A stretch of DNA of 64,000 nt from Sanderia malayensis (taxonomy: Eukaryota; Cnidaria; Scyphozoa; Semaeostomeae; Pelagiidae): the NCBI GenBank assembly GCA_013076295.1, contig RQOL01000968.1, positions 62,001 to 126,000 on the forward strand, written 5' to 3'. A model generated the notes under the pieces. It saw only the letters and a program-made list of their open reading frames with translations, searched no databases and was not told where the DNA came from. Position 1 is the first letter of the stretch; each line of letters opens with the position of its first letter. Position numbers and translations under genes: made by a program. Shown in pieces: positions 40,481 through 56,500 of this stretch.

Positions 40481-42229
40481 CGCATGATTTCACGTCAATT
40501 CAGCGAGAACAAATTGTTATACACTTTTAGTTACTTTTTAAGTAATATTAACATTCATTCCCACAATTTACACGAATAAAAGATAACACTCATTCCCACA
40601 ATTTACACTAATAAAATTTACCTATCATTCCCGCAATTTACACCAATAAAAATCAACTTTTTTTCCCGCAACTTACACTAATCAAAATTAACATTCATTC
40701 CCACAAATTGCGCATGATTCCACGTCAATTCAGCGAAGAAAAATTCTTATACACTTTTAGATACTTTTTTCAGTTATAATAACATTCATTCCCACAAGTT
40801 ACACCAATAAAAATTAAATTTTATTCCCGCAAGTTACACTAATAAATTTCAGGATTCATTCCCACAATTTGCGCATGATTCCATGTCAATTCAGCGAGAA
40901 CAAATTGTTATGCACTTTTAGTTACTTTTTTCAGTAAAATTAACATTCATTCCCACAATTTACAGTAATAAAAAATTACACTCATTCCCACAATTTACAC
41001 CAATAAAAATTAACTTTTATTTCCGCAACTTTCAATAATCAAAATTAACATTCATTCCCACAAATTGCGCATGATTCCACGTCGATTCAGCGAGAACAAA
41101 TTGTTATACACTTTTAGTTACTTTTTCAGTAACATTAACATTCATTCCCACAATTTACACTAATAAAAGATAACACTCATTCCCACAATTTACCCGAATA
41201 AAAATTAATTTTCCCTCCCACAATTTACACTAATCAAAATTAACATTCATTCCCACAAATTGCGCATGATTTCACGTCAATTCAGCGAGAACAAATTGTT
41301 ATACACTTTTAGTTACTTTTTCAGTAATATTAACATTCATTCCCACAATTTACACGAATAAAAGATAACACTCATTCCCACAATTTACACGAATAAAAAT
41401 TAATTTTCCCTCCCACAATTTACACCAATAAAAATCAAGTTTTATTCCCGCAACTTACATTAATCGAAATTAACATCCATTCCCACAATTTGCGCATGAT
41501 TCCACGTCAATTCAGCGAAAACAAATTGTTATACCCTTTTAGTTACTTTTTTCTGTAAAATTAACATTCAATCCCTCAATTTACACTAATAAAAGATTAC
41601 ACTCATTCCCACAATTTACACCAATAAAAAATAACTTTTATTCCCGCAACTTACACTAATCAAAATTTGGATTCATTCCCACAGTTTGCGCATGATTCCA
41701 CGTCAATTCAGCGAAGAAAAATTGTTATACACTTTTAGATACTTTTTTCAGTTATAATACCATTCATTCCCACAATTTACACCAATAAAAATTAAATTTT
41801 ATTCCCGCAACTTACACTAATAAATTTCAGGATTCATTCCCACAATTTGCGCATGATTCCATGTCAATTCAGCGAGAACAAATTGTTATGCACTTTTAGT
41901 TACTTTTTCAGTAAAATTAACATTCATTCCCACAATTTATACTAATAAAAGATAACACTCATTCCCACAATTTACACCAATAAAAATTAATTTTCCCTCC
42001 CACAATATACACTAATCAAAATTAACATTCATTCCCACAAATTGCGCATGATTTCACGTCAATTCAGCGAGAACAAATTGTTATACACTTTTAGTTACTT
42101 TTTCAGTACTATTAACATTCATTCCCACAATTTACACGATTAAAAGATAACACTCATTCCCACAATTTACACGAATAAAAATTAATTTTCCCTCCCACAA
42201 TTTACACCAATAAAAATCAAGTTTTATTC

Positions 42230-43465
42230 CCGCAACTTACACTAATCAAAATTAACATTCATTCCCACAACTTGCGCATGATTTCACGTCAATTCAGCGA
42301 GAACAATTTGTTATACACTTTTAGTTACTTTTTTAGTAATATTAACATTCATTCCCACAATTTACAAGAATAAAAGATAACACTCATTCCCACATTTTAC
42401 ACTAATAAAATTTACCTATCATTCCCGCAATTTACACCAATAAAAATCAACTTTTTTTCCCGCAACTTACACTAATCAAAATTAACATTCATTCCCACAA
42501 ATTGCGCATGATTCCACGTCAATTCAGCGAACAAAAATTGTTATACACTTTTAGATACTTCTTTCAGTTATAATAACATTCATTCCCACAATTTACACCA
42601 ATAAAAATTAAATTTTATTCCCGCAACTTACACTAATAAATTTCAGGATTCATTCCCACAATTTACAGTAATAAAAAATTACACTCATTCCCACAATTTA
42701 CACCAATAAAAATTAACTTTTATTTCCGCAACTTTCAATAATCAAAATTAAAATTCATTCCCACAAATTGCGCATGATTCCACGTCAATTCAGCGAAAAC
42801 AAATTGTTATACCCTTTTTGTTACTTTTTTCAGTAATATTAACATTCATTTCCACAATTTACACTAATAAAAGGTAACACTCATTGCCACAATTTACACC
42901 AACAAAAATTAACTTTTATTCCCGCAACTTACACTAATCAAAATTAACATTCATTCCCACAACTTGCGCATGATTTCACGTCAATTCAGCGAGAACAATT
43001 TGTTATACACTTTTAGTTACTTTTTTAGTAATATTAACATTCATTCCCACAATTTACAAGAATAAAAGATAACACTCATTCCCACATTTTACACTAATAA
43101 AATTTACCTATCATTCCCGCAATTTACACCAATAAAAATCAACTTTTTTTCCCGCAACTTACACTAATCAAAATTAACATTCATTCCCACAAATTGCGCA
43201 TGATTCCACGTCAATTCAGCGAACAAAAATTGTTATACACTTTTAGATACTTCTTTCAGTTATAATAACATTCATTCCCACAATTTACACCAATAAAAAT
43301 TAAATTTTATTCCCGCAACTTACACTAATAAATTTCAGGATTCATTCCCACAATTTACAGTAATAAAAAATTACACTCATTCCCACAATTTACACCAATA
43401 AAAATTAACTTTTATTTCCGCAACTTTCAATAATCAAAATTAAAATTCATTCCCACAAATTGCGC
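42230..43465 (+). repeat. Higher-order repeat, 692 bp, two copies
   Basis: 'acaaaaattgttatac' at 42531 and 43223 gives a 692-bp offset. 'gagaacaatttg', 'aatttacaagaataaa' and 'cacattttacac' recur in register. Related modules appear in the 4.15-kb repeat downstream. Confidence 0.8.
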
Positions 43466-44108
43466 ATGATTCCACGTCGATTCAGCGAGAACAAATTGTT
43501 ATACACTTTTAGTTACTTTTTCAGTAACATTAACATTCATTCCCACAATTTACACTAATAAAAGATAACACTCATTCCCACAATTTACACGAATAAAAAT
43601 TAATTTTCCCTCCCACAATTTACACTAATTAAAATTAACATTCATTCCCACAAATTGCGCATGATTTCACGTCAATTCAGCGAGAACAAATTGTTATACA
43701 CTTTTAGTTACTTTTTCAGTAATATTAACATTCATTCCCACAATTTACACGAATAAAAGATAACACTCATTCCCACAATTTACACGAATAAAAATTAATT
43801 TTCCCTCCCACAATTTACAACAATAAAAATCGAGTTTTATTCCCGCAACTTACATTAATCAAAATTAACATTCATTCCCACAATTTGCGCATGATTCCAC
43901 GTCAATTCAGCGAAAACAAATTGTTATACCCTTGTAGTTACTTTTTTCAGTAATATTAACATTCATTTCCACAATTTACACTAATAAAAGGTAACACTCA
44001 TTCCCACAATTTAAAGCAACAAAAATTAACTTTTATTCCCGCAACTTACACTAATCAAAATTAACATTCATTCCCACAACTTGCGCATGGTTTCACGTCA
44101 ATTCAGCG

Positions 44109-47100
44109 TGAACAAATTGTTATACACTTTTAGTTACTTTTTCATTAACATTAACATTCATTCCCACAATTTACACTAATAAAAGATAACACTTATTCCC
44201 ACAATTTACACGAATAAATATTAATTTTCCCTCCCACAATTTACACTAATCAAAATTAACATTGATTCCCACAAATTGCGCATGATTTCACGTCAATTCA
44301 GCGAGAACAAATTGTTATACACTTTTAGTTACTTTTTCAGTAATATTAACATTCATTCCACAATTTACACGAATAAAAGATAACACTCATTCCCACAATT
44401 TACACTAATAAAATTTACCTATCATTCCCGCAATTTACACCAATAAAAATCAACTTTTTTTCCCGCAACTTACACTAATGAAAATTAACATTCATTCCCA
44501 CAAATTGCGCATGATTCCACGTCAATTCAGCGAAGAAAAATTGTTATACACTTTTAGATACTTTTTTCAGTTATAATAACATTCATTCCCACAATTTACA
44601 CCAATAAAAATTAAATTTTATTCCCGCAACTTACACTAATAAATTGCAGGATTCATTCCCACAATTTGCGCATGATTCCATGTCAATTCCGCGAGAACAA
44701 ATTGTTATGCACTTTTAGTTACTTTTTTCAGTAAAATTATCATTCATTCCCACAATTTACAGTAATAAAAAATTACACTCATTCCCACAATTTACACCAA
44801 TAAAAATTAACTTTTATTTCCGCAACTTTCAATAATCAAAATTAACATTCATTCCCACAAATTGCGCATGATTCCACGTCAATTCAGCGAGAACAAATTG
44901 TTATACACTTTTAGTTACTTTTTCAGTAACATTAACATTCATTCCCACAATTTACACTAATAAAAGATAACACTCATTCCCACAATTTACACGAATAAAA
45001 ATTAATTTTCCCTCCCACAATTTACACTAATCAAAATTAACATTCATTCCCACAAATTGCGCATGATTTCACGTCAATTCAGCGAACAAAAATTGTTATA
45101 CACTTTTAGTTACTTTTTCAGTAATATTAACATTCATTCCCACAATTTACACGAATAAAAGATAACACTCATTCCCACAATTTACACGAATAAAAATTAA
45201 TTTTCCCTCCACAATTTACACCAATAAAAATCAGGTTTATTCCCGCAACTTACATTAATCAAAATTAACATTCATTCCCACAATTTGCGCATGATTCCAC
45301 GTCAATTCAGCGAAGAAAAATTGTTATACACTTTTAGATACTTTTTTCAGTTATAATAACATTCATTCCCACAATTTACACCAATAAAAATTAAATTTTA
45401 TTCCCGCAACCTACACTAATAAATTTCAGGATTCATTCCCACAATTTGCGCATGATTCCATGTCAATTCAGCGAGAACAAATTGTTATGCACTTTTAGTT
45501 ACTTTTTTCAGTAAAATTAACATTCATTCCCACAATTTACAGCAATAAAAAATTACACTCATTCCCACAATTTACACCAATAAAAATTAACTTTTATTTC
45601 CGCAACTTTCAATAATCAAAATTAACATTCATTCCCACAAATTGCGCATGATTCCACGTCGATTCAGCGAGAACAAATTGTTATACACTTTTAGTTACTT
45701 TTTCAGTAATATTAACATTCATTCCCACAATTTACACGAATAAAAGATAACACTCATTCCCACAATTTACACTAATAAAATTTACCTATCATTCCCGCAA
45801 TTTACACCAATAAAAATCAACTTTTTTTCCCGCAACTTACACTAATCAAAATTAACATTCATTCCCACAAATTGCGCATGATTCCACGTCAATTCAGCGA
45901 ACAAAAATTGTTATACACTTTTAGATACTTCTTTCAGTTATAATAACATTCATTCCCACAATTTACACCAATAAAAATTAAACTTTATTTCCGCAACTTA
46001 CACTAATAATTTCAGGATTCATTCCCACAATTTGCGCATGATTCCATGTCAATTCCGCGAGAACAAATTGTTATGCACTTTTAGTTACTTTTTTCAGTAA
46101 AATTATCATTCATTCCCACAATTTACAGTAATAAAAAATTACACTCATTCCCACAATTTACACCAATAAAAATTAACTTTTATTTCCGCAACTTTCAATA
46201 ATCAAAATTAACATTCATTCCCACAAATTGCGCATGATTTCACGTCAATTCAGCGAGAACAAATTGTTATACACTTTTAGTTACTTTTTCAGTAATATTA
46301 ACATTCATTCCCACAATTTACACGAATAAAAGATAACACTCATTCCCTCAATTTACACGAATAAAAATTAATTTTCCCTCCCACAATTTACACTAATCAA
46401 AATTAACATTCATTCCCACAAATTGCGCATGATTTCACGTCAATTCAGCGAGAACAAATTGTTATACACTTTTAGTTACTTTTTCAGTAATATTAACATT
46501 CATTCCCACAATTTACACGAATAAAAGATAACACTCATTCCCACAATTTACACGAATAAAAATTAATTTTCCCTCCCACAATTTACACCAATAAAAATCA
46601 AGTTTTATTCCCGCAACTTACATTAATCAAAATTAACATTCATTCCCACAATTTGCGCATGATTCCACGTCAATTCAGCGAAGAAAAATTGTTATACACT
46701 TTTAGATACTTTTTTCAGTTATAATAACATTCATTCCCACAATTTACACCAATAAAAATTAAATTTTATTCCCGCAACTTACACTAATAAATTTCAGGAT
46801 TCATTCCCACAATTTGCGCATGATTCCATGTCAATTCAGCGAGAACAAATTGTTATGCACTTTTATTTACTTTTTCAGTAAAATTAACATTCATTCCAAC
46901 AATTTACAGCAATAAAAAATTACACTCATTCCCACAATTTACACCAATAAAAATTAACTTTTATTTCCGCAACTTTCAATAATCAAAATTAACATTCATT
47001 CCCACAAATTGCGCATGATTCCACGTCGATTCAGCGAGAACAAATTGTTATACACTTTTAGTTACTTTTTCAGTAATATTAACATTCATTCCCACAATTG

Positions 47101-50100
47101 ACACGAATAAAAGATAACACTCATTCCCACAATTTACACTAATAAAATTTACCCATCATTCCCGCAATTTACACCAATAAAAATCAACTTTTTTCCCGCA
47201 ACTTACACTAATCAAAATTAACATTCATTCCCACAAATTGCGCATGATTCCACGTCAATTCAGCGAACAAAAATTGTTATACACTTTTAGATACTTCTTT
47301 CAGTTATAATAACATTCATTCCCACAATTTACACCAATAAAAATTAAACTTTATTCCCGCAACTTACACTAATAAATTTCAGGATTCATTCCCACAATTT
47401 GCGCATGATTCCATGTCAATTCCGCGAGAACAAATTGTTATGCACTTTTAGTTACTTTTTTCAGTAAAATTATCATTCATTCCCACAATTTACAGTAATA
47501 AAAAATTACACTCATTCCCACAATTTACACCAATAAAATTACTTTTATTTCCGCAACTTTCAATAATCAAAATTAACATTCATTCCCACAAATTGCGCAT
47601 GATTTCACGTCAATTCAGCGAGAACAAATTGTTATACACTTTTAGTTACTTTTTCAGTAATATTAACATTCATTCCCACAATTTACACGAATAATAGATA
47701 ACACTAATTCCCACAATTTGTACTAATAAAAATTAATTTTCCCTCCCTCATTTTACACCAATAAAAATCAAGTTTCATTCCCGCAACTTACATTAATCAA
47801 AATTAACATTCATTCCCACAATTTGCGCATGATTCCACGTCAATTCAGCGAAAACAAATTGTTGTACACTTTTAGTTTCTTTTTCAGTAATATTAACATT
47901 CATTCCCACAATTTACACTAATAAAAGATAACACTCATTCCCACACTTTACACCAACAAAAATTAACTTTTATTTCCGCAAATTTCAATAATCATTCCCA
48001 CAAATTGCGCATGATTTCACGTCAATTCAGCGAGAACAAATTGTTATACACTCTTAGTTACTTTTTCAGTAATATTAACATTCATTCCCACAATTTACAC
48101 GAATAAAAGATAACACTAATTCCCACAATTTACACTAATAAAAATTATTTTTCCCTCCCACAATTTAGACCAATAAAAATCAAGTTTTATTCCCGCAACT
48201 TACATTAATCAAAATTAACATTCATTCCCACAATTTGCGCATGATTCCACGTCAATTCAGCGTGAACAAATTGTTATACACTTTTAGTTACTTTTTCATT
48301 AACATTAACATTCATTCCCACAATTTACACTAATAAAAGATAACACTTATTCCCACAATTTACACGAATAAATATTAATTTTCCCTCCCACAATTTACAC
48401 TAATCAAAATTAACATTGATTCCCACAAATTGCGCATGATTTCACGTCAATTCAGCGAGAACAAATTGTTATACACTTTTAGTTACTTTTTCAGTAATAT
48501 TAACATTCATTCCCACAATTTACACGAATAAAAGATAACACTCATTCCCACAATTTACACTAATAAAATTTACCTATCATTCCCGCAATTTACACCAATA
48601 AAAATCAACTTTTTTTCCCGCAACTTACACTAATGAAAATTAACATTCATTCCCACAAATTGCGCATGATTCCACGTCAATTCAGCGAAGAAAAATTGTT
48701 ATACACTTTTAGATACTTTTTTCAGTTATAATAACATTCATTCCCACAATTTACACCAATAAAAATTAAATTTTATTCCCGCAACTTACACTAATAAATT
48801 GCAGGATTCATTCCCACAATTTGCGCATGATTCCATGTCAATTCCGCGAGAACAAATTGTTATGCACTTTTAGTTACTTTTTTCAGTAAAATTATCATTC
48901 ATTCCCACAATTTACAGTAATAAAAAATTACACTCATTCCCACAATTTACACCAATAAAAATTAACTTTTATTTCCGCAACTTTCAATAATCAAAATTAA
49001 CATTCATTCCCACAAATTGCGCATGATTCCACGTCAATTCAGCGAGAACAAATTGTTATACACTTTTAGTTACTTTTCAGTAACATTAACATTCATTCCC
49101 ACAATTTACACTAATAAAAGATAACACTCATTCCCACAATTTACACGAATAAAAATTAATTTTCCCTCCCACAATTTACACTAATCAAAATTAACATTCA
49201 TTCCCACAAATTGCGCATGATTTCACGTCAATTCAGCGAGAACAAATTGTTATACACTTTTAGTTACTTTTTCAGTAATATTAACATTCATTCCCACAAT
49301 TTACACGAATAAAAGATAACACTCATTCCCACAATTTACACGAATAAAAATTAATTTTCCCTCCCACAATTTACACCAATAAAAATCAGGTTTTATTCCC
49401 GCAACTTACATTAATCAAAATTAACATTCATTCCCACAATTTGCGCATGATTCCACGTCAATTCAGCGAAGAAAAATTGTTATACACTTTTAGATACTTT
49501 TTTCAGTTATAATAACATTCATTCCCACAATTTACACCAATAAAAATTAAATTTTATTCCCGCAACTTACACTAATAAATTTCAGGATTCATTCCCACAA
49601 TTTGCGCATGATTCCATGTCAATTCAGCGAGAACAAATTGTTATGCACTTTTAGTTACTTTTTTCAGTAAAATTAACATTCATTCCCACAATTTACAGCA
49701 ATAAAAAATTACACTCATTCCCACAATTTACACCAATAAAAATTAACTTTTATTTCCGCAACTTTCAATAATCAAAATTAACATTCATTCCCACAAATTG
49801 CGCATGATTCCACGTCGATTCAGCGAGAACAAATTGTTATACACTTTTAGTTACTTTTTCAGTAATATTAACATTCATTCCCACAATTTACACGAATAAA
49901 AGATAACACTCATTCCCACAATTTACACTAATAAAATTTACCTATCATTCCCGCAATTTACACCAATAAAAATCAACTTTTTTTCCCGCAACTTACACTA
50001 ATCAAAATTAACATTCATTCCCACAAATTGCGCATGATTCCACGTCAATTCAGCGAACAAAAATTGTTATACACTTTTAGATACTTCTTTCAGTTATAAT

Positions 50101-52424
50101 AACATTCATTCCCACAATTTACACCAATAAAAATTAAACTTTATTTCCGCAACTTACACTAATAAATTTCAGGATTCATTCCCACAATTTGCGCATGATT
50201 CCATGTCAATTCCGCGAGAACAAATTGTTATGCACTTTTAGTTACTTTTTTCAGTAAAATTATCATTCATTCCCACAATTTACAGTAATAAAAAATTACA
50301 CTCATTCCCACAATTTACACCAATAAAAATTAACTTTTATTTCCGCAACTTTCAATAATCAAAATTAACATTCATTCCCACAAATTGCGCATGATTTCAC
50401 GTCAATTCAGCGAGAACAAATTGTTATACACTTTTAGTTACTTTTTCAGTAATATTAACATTCATTCCCACAATTTACACGAATAAAAGATAACACTCAT
50501 TCCCTCAATTTACACGAATAAAAATTAATTTTCCCTCCCACAATTTACACTAATCAAAATTAACATTCATTCCCACAAATTGCGCATGATTTCACGTCAA
50601 TTCAGCGAGAACAAATTGTTATACACTTTTAGTTACTTTTTCAGTAATATTAACATTCATTCCCACAATTTACACGAATAAAAGATAACACTCATTCCCA
50701 CAATTTACACGAATAAAAATTAATTTTCCCTCCCACAATTTACACCAATAAAAAATCAAGTTTTATTCCCGCAACTTACATTAATCAAAATTAACATTCA
50801 TTCCCACAATTTGCGCATGATTCCACGTCAATTCAGCGAAGAAAAATTGTTATACACTTTTAGATACTTTTTTCAGTTATAATAACATTCATTCCCACAA
50901 TTTACACCAATAAAAATTAAATTTTATTCCCGCAACTTACACTAATAAATTTCAGGATTCATTCCCACAATTTGCGCATGATTCCATGTCAATTCAGCGA
51001 GAACAAATTGTTATGCACTTTTATTTACTTTTTTCAGTAAAATTAACATTCATTCCAACAATTTACAGCAATAAAAAATTACACTCATTCCCACAATTTA
51101 CACCAATAAAAATTAACTTTTATTTCCGCAACTTTCAATAATCAAAATTAACATTCATTCCCACAAATTGCGCATGATTCCACGTCGATTCAGCGAGAAC
51201 AAATTGTTATACACTTTTAGTTACTTTTTCAGTAATATTAACATTCATTCCCACAATTGACACGAATAAAAGATAACACTCATTCCCACAATTTACACTA
51301 ATAAAATTTACCCATCATTCCCGCAATTTACACCAATAAAAATCAACTTTTTTTCCCGCAACTTACACTAATCAAAATTAACATTCATTCCCACAAATTG
51401 CGCATGATTCCACGTCAATTCAGCGAACAAAAATTGTTATACACTTTTAGATACTTCTTTCAGTTATAATAACATTCATTCCCACAATTTACACCAATAA
51501 AAATTAAACTTTATTCCCGCAACTTACACTAATAAATTTCAGGATTCATTCCCACAATTTGCGCATGATTCCATGTCAATTCCGCGAGAACAAATTGTTA
51601 TGCACTTTTAGTTACTTTTTTCAGTAAAATTATCATTCATTCCCACAATTTACAGTAATAAAAAATTACACTCATTCCCACAATTTACACCAATAAAAAT
51701 TAACTTTTATTTCCGCAACTTTCAATAATCAAAATTAACATTCATTCCCACAAATTGCGCATGATTTCACGTCAATTCAGCGAGAACAAATTGTTATACA
51801 CTTTTAGTTACTTTTTCAGTAATATTAACATTCATTCCCACAATTTACACGAATAATAGATAACACTAATTCCCACAATTTGTACTAATAAAAATTAATT
51901 TTCCCTCCCTCATTTTACACCAATAAAAATCAAGTTTCATTCCCGCAACTTACATTAATCAAAATTAACATTCATTCCCACAATTTGCGCATGATTCCAC
52001 GTCAATTCAGCGAAAACAAATTGTTGTACACTTTTAGTTTCTTTTTCAGTAATATTAACATTCATTCCCACAATTTACACTAATAAAAGATAACACTCAT
52101 TCCCACACTTTACACCAACAAAAATTAACTTTTATTTCCGCAAATTTCAATAATCATTCCCACAAATTGCGCATGATTTCACGTCAATTCAGCGAGAACA
52201 AATTGTTATACACTCTTAGTTACTTTTTCAGTAATATTAACATTCATTCCCACAATTTACACGAATAAAAGATAACACTAATTCCCACAATTTACACTAA
52301 TAAAAATTATTTTTCCCTCCCACAATTTAGACCAATAAAAATCAAGTTTTATTCCCGCAACTTACATTAATCAAAATTAACATTCATTCCCACAATTTGC
52401 GCATGATTCCACGTCAATTCAGCG
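44109..52424 (+). repeat. 4.15-kb higher-order unit, two tandem copies
   Basis: Copy 1 spans 44109-48262 (4,154 bp) and copy 2 spans 48263-52424 (4,162 bp). The start marker is 'cagcgtgaacaaattg' followed by 'cattaacatt'. Rare variants occur once per copy in the same order: 'aatcaggttt' (45235/49385), 'ccctcaatttacacg' (46345/50503), 'acaattgacacg' (47096/51255), 'gaataatagat' (47689/51851) and 'aatttagaccaat' (48169/52326). The eight-base length difference comes from a handful of small indels, mostly in homopolymers. It is the largest tandem unit in the window. Confidence 0.92.
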
Positions 52425-53450
52425 AAAACAAATTGTTATACCCTTTTAGTTACTTTTTTCAGTAATATTAACATTTATTTCCACAATTTACACTAATAAA
52501 AGATAACACTCATTCCCACAATTTACACCAACAAAAATTAACTTTTATTCCCGCAACTTACACTAATCAAAATTAACATTCATTCCCACAGCTTGCGCAT
52601 GGTTTCACGTCAATTCAGCGAGAACAAATTGTTATACACTTTTAGTTACTTTTTCAGTAATATTAACATTCATTCCCACAATTTACACGAATAAAAGGTA
52701 ACACTAATTCCCACAATTTACACTAATAAAAATTAATTTTCCCCCCACAATTTACACCAATAAAAATCAAGTTTTATTCCCGCAACTTACATTAATCAAA
52801 ATTAACATTTATTCCCACAATTTGCGCATGATTCCACGTCAATTCAGCGAAAACAAATTGTTATACACTTTTAGTTACTTTTTCAGTAATATTAACATTC
52901 ATTCCCACAATTTACACGAATAATAGATAACACTAATTCCCACAATTTGTACTAATAAAAATTAATTTTCCCTCCCTCATTTTACACCAATAAAAATCAA
53001 GTTTCATTCCCGCAACTTACATTAATCAAAATTAACATTCATTCCCACAATTTGCGCATGATTCCACGTCAATTCAGCGAAAACAAATTGTTGTACACTT
53101 TTAGTTTCTTTTTCAGTAATATTAACATTCATTCCCACAATTTACACTAATAAAAGATAACACTCATTCCCACACTTTACACCAACAAAAATTAACTTTT
53201 ATTTCCGCAAATTTCAATAATCATTCCCACAAATTGCGCATGATTTCACGTCAATTCAGCGAGAACAAATTGTTATACACTCTTAGTTACTTTTTCAGTA
53301 ATATTAACATTCATTCCCACAATTTACACGAATAAAAGATAACACTAATTCCCACAATTTACACTAATAAAAATTATTTTTCCCTCCCACAATTTAGACC
53401 AATAAAAATCAAGTTTTATTCCCGCAACTTACATTAATCAAAATTAACAT
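51840..53450 (+). repeat. Partial repeat of the 4.15-kb unit end, offset ~1,067 bp
   Basis: About 0.55 kb from 'gaataatagat' at 51851 through 'aatttagaccaat' recurs starting at 52918. The intervening stretch is made of 'taccctttt' and 'cttgcgcatggtttcacg' monomers. The tail of the 4.15-kb unit is therefore present three times in the window (47.69, 51.85 and 52.92 kb). Confidence 0.8.
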
Positions 53451-53519
53451 TCAGTCCCACAATTTGCGCATGAATCCACGTCAATTCAGCGAGATCAAAT
53501 TGTTATACACTTTTAGCTA

Positions 53520-56500
53520 CTTTTTTCAGTTATATTAACATACATTCCCACCATTTACACTAATAAAAATTAACTTTTATTCCCGGAACTTACACTAATG
53601 AAAATTAACTTTTATTCCCGCAACTTACACTAATCAAAATTATCTTTTATTCCCGCAACTTACACTAATCAAAATTAGTATTCATTCCCAAAATTTGCGC
53701 ATGTTTCCATGTCAATGCAGCGAGAACAAATTGTTATACACTTTTAGTTACTTTTTTCAGTAATATTAACATTCATTCCCACAATTTATTTAGATTTATT
53801 CCCACAATTTGCCAATGATTCCACGTCAATTCAGCGAGAACAATTTGTTATTCACTTTTAGTTACTTTTTTCAGTAATATGAACATTCATTCCCACCATT
53901 TACACTGATAAAAGATAACACTCATTCCCACAATTTACACCAATAAAAATCAAGTTTTATTCCGGCAACTTACATTAATCAAAATTAACATTCATTCCCA
54001 CAATTTGCGCATGATTCCACGTCATTTCAGCGAAAACAAATTCTTATACACTTTTAGTTTCTTTTTCAGTAATATTAACATTCATTCCCACAATTTACAC
54101 TAATAAAAGATAACACTCATTCCCACACATTACACCAACAAAAATTAACTTTTATTTCCGCAAATTTCAATAATCATTCCCACAAATTGCGCATGATTTC
54201 ACGTCAATTCAGCGAGAACAAAATGTTATACACTCTTAGTTACTTTTTCAGTAAAGTTAACATTCATTCCCACAATTTACACGAATAAAAGATAACACTA
54301 ATTCCCACAATTTACACTAATAAAAATTATTTTTCCCTCCCACAATTTAGACCAATAAAAATCAAGTTTTATTCCCGCAACTTACATTAATCAAAATTAA
54401 GTCTATACTCTTTTAGTTACTTTTTTCAGTAATTTTAACATTTTTTCCCGCAACTTACACTAATCAAGATTAACATTCATTCCCACAAATTACGCATGAT
54501 TCCACGTCAATTCAGCGAGAACAAATTGTTATACACTTTTAGTTACTTTTTCAGTAATATTAACATTCATTGTCACAATTTACACTAATAAAAGATAACA
54601 CTAATTCCCACAATTTACACTAATAAAAATTACCTTTCATTCCCGCAATTTAAGCCATTAAAACAACTTTTATTCCCGCAACTTGCACTGATCAAAATTA
54701 ACATTCGTTCCCACAATTTGCGCATGATTCCACGTCAATTCAGCGAAGAAAAATTGTTATACACTTTTAGTTACTTTTTTCAGTAATATTAACATTCATT
54801 CCCACAATTTACACTAATAAAAATTAACTTTTATTCCCGCAACCTACACCAATGAATTTCAGGAATCATTCCCACAATTTGCGCAAGATTCCATGTCAAT
54901 TCCGCGAGAACAAATTGTTATACACTCTTAGTTACTTTTTTCAGTAAAATTAAAATTCAATCCCACCATTTACACTAATAAAACATTACACTCATTCCCA
55001 CAATTTACAGCAATAAAAATTAAATTTTATTTCTGCAACTTTCAAGAATCAAAATTAACATTCATTCCCACAATTTGCGCATGATTCCACGTCAATTCAG
55101 CGAGAACAAATTGTTATACACTTTTAGTTACTTTTTTCAGTAATATGAACATTCATTCCCCTCATTTACACTAACAAAAGATAACACTCATTTCCACAAT
55201 TTACACTCACAAAAATTAACTTTTATTCCCGCAACTTACACTAATCAAAATTAGTATTCATTCCCACAATTTGCGCATGATTCCACGTAAATTCAGCGAG
55301 AACAAATTGTTATACACTTTTAGTTACTTTTTTCAGTGATATGAACATTCATTCCCCTCATTTACACTAATAAAAGATAACACTCATTCCCACAATTTAC
55401 ACTCACAAAAATTAACTTTTATTCCCGCAACTTACACTAATCAAAATTATCATTCCTTCCCAGAATTTATTTAGATTCATTCCCACAAATTGCGCATGAT
55501 TCCACGTCAATTCAGCGAGAACAAATTGTTATACACTTTTAGTTACTTTTTCAGTAATATTAACATTCATTCCCACATTTTACACTAATAAAAGATAACA
55601 CTAATTCCCACAATTTACACTAATAAAAAACAATTTTTATTTCCGCAGCTTTCAATAATCAAAATTAACATTGAATCCCACAAATTGCGCATGATTCCAC
55701 GTCAATTCAGCGAGAACAAATTGTTATACACTTTTAGTTACTTTTTTCAGTAAAATTAAAATTCAATCCCACAATTTACACTAATAAAACATTACACTCA
55801 TTCCCACAATTTACACCAACAAAAATCAAGTTTTATTCCGGCAACTTACATTAATCAAAATTAACATTCATTCCCACAATTTGCGCATGATTCCACGTCA
55901 ATTCAGCGAAAACAAATTCTTATACACTTTTAGTTTCTTTTTCAGTAATATTAACATTCATTCCCACAATTTACACTAATAAAAGATAACACTCATTCCC
56001 ACACTTTACACCAACAAAAATTAACTTTTATTTCCGCAAATTTCAATAATCATTCCCACAAATTGCGCATGATTTCACGTCAATTCAGCGAGAACAAATT
56101 GTTATACACTCTTAGATACTTTTTTCAGTAAAATTAAAATTCAATCCCACAATTTACACTAATAAAACATTACACTCATTCCCACAATTTACAGCAATAA
56201 AAATTAAATTTTATTTCTGCAACTTTCAATAATCAAAATTAACATTCATTCCCACACTTTGCGCATGATTCCACGTCAATTCAGCGAGAACAAATTGTTA
56301 TACACTTTTAGTTACTTTTTTCAGTTATATTAACATACATTCCCACCATTTACACTAATAAAAATTAACTTTTATTCCCGGAACTTACACTAATGAAAAT
56401 TAACTTTTATTCCCGCAACTTACACTAATCAAAATTATCTTTATTCCCGCAACTTACACTAATCAAAATTAGTATTCATTCCCAAAATTTGCGCATGTTT

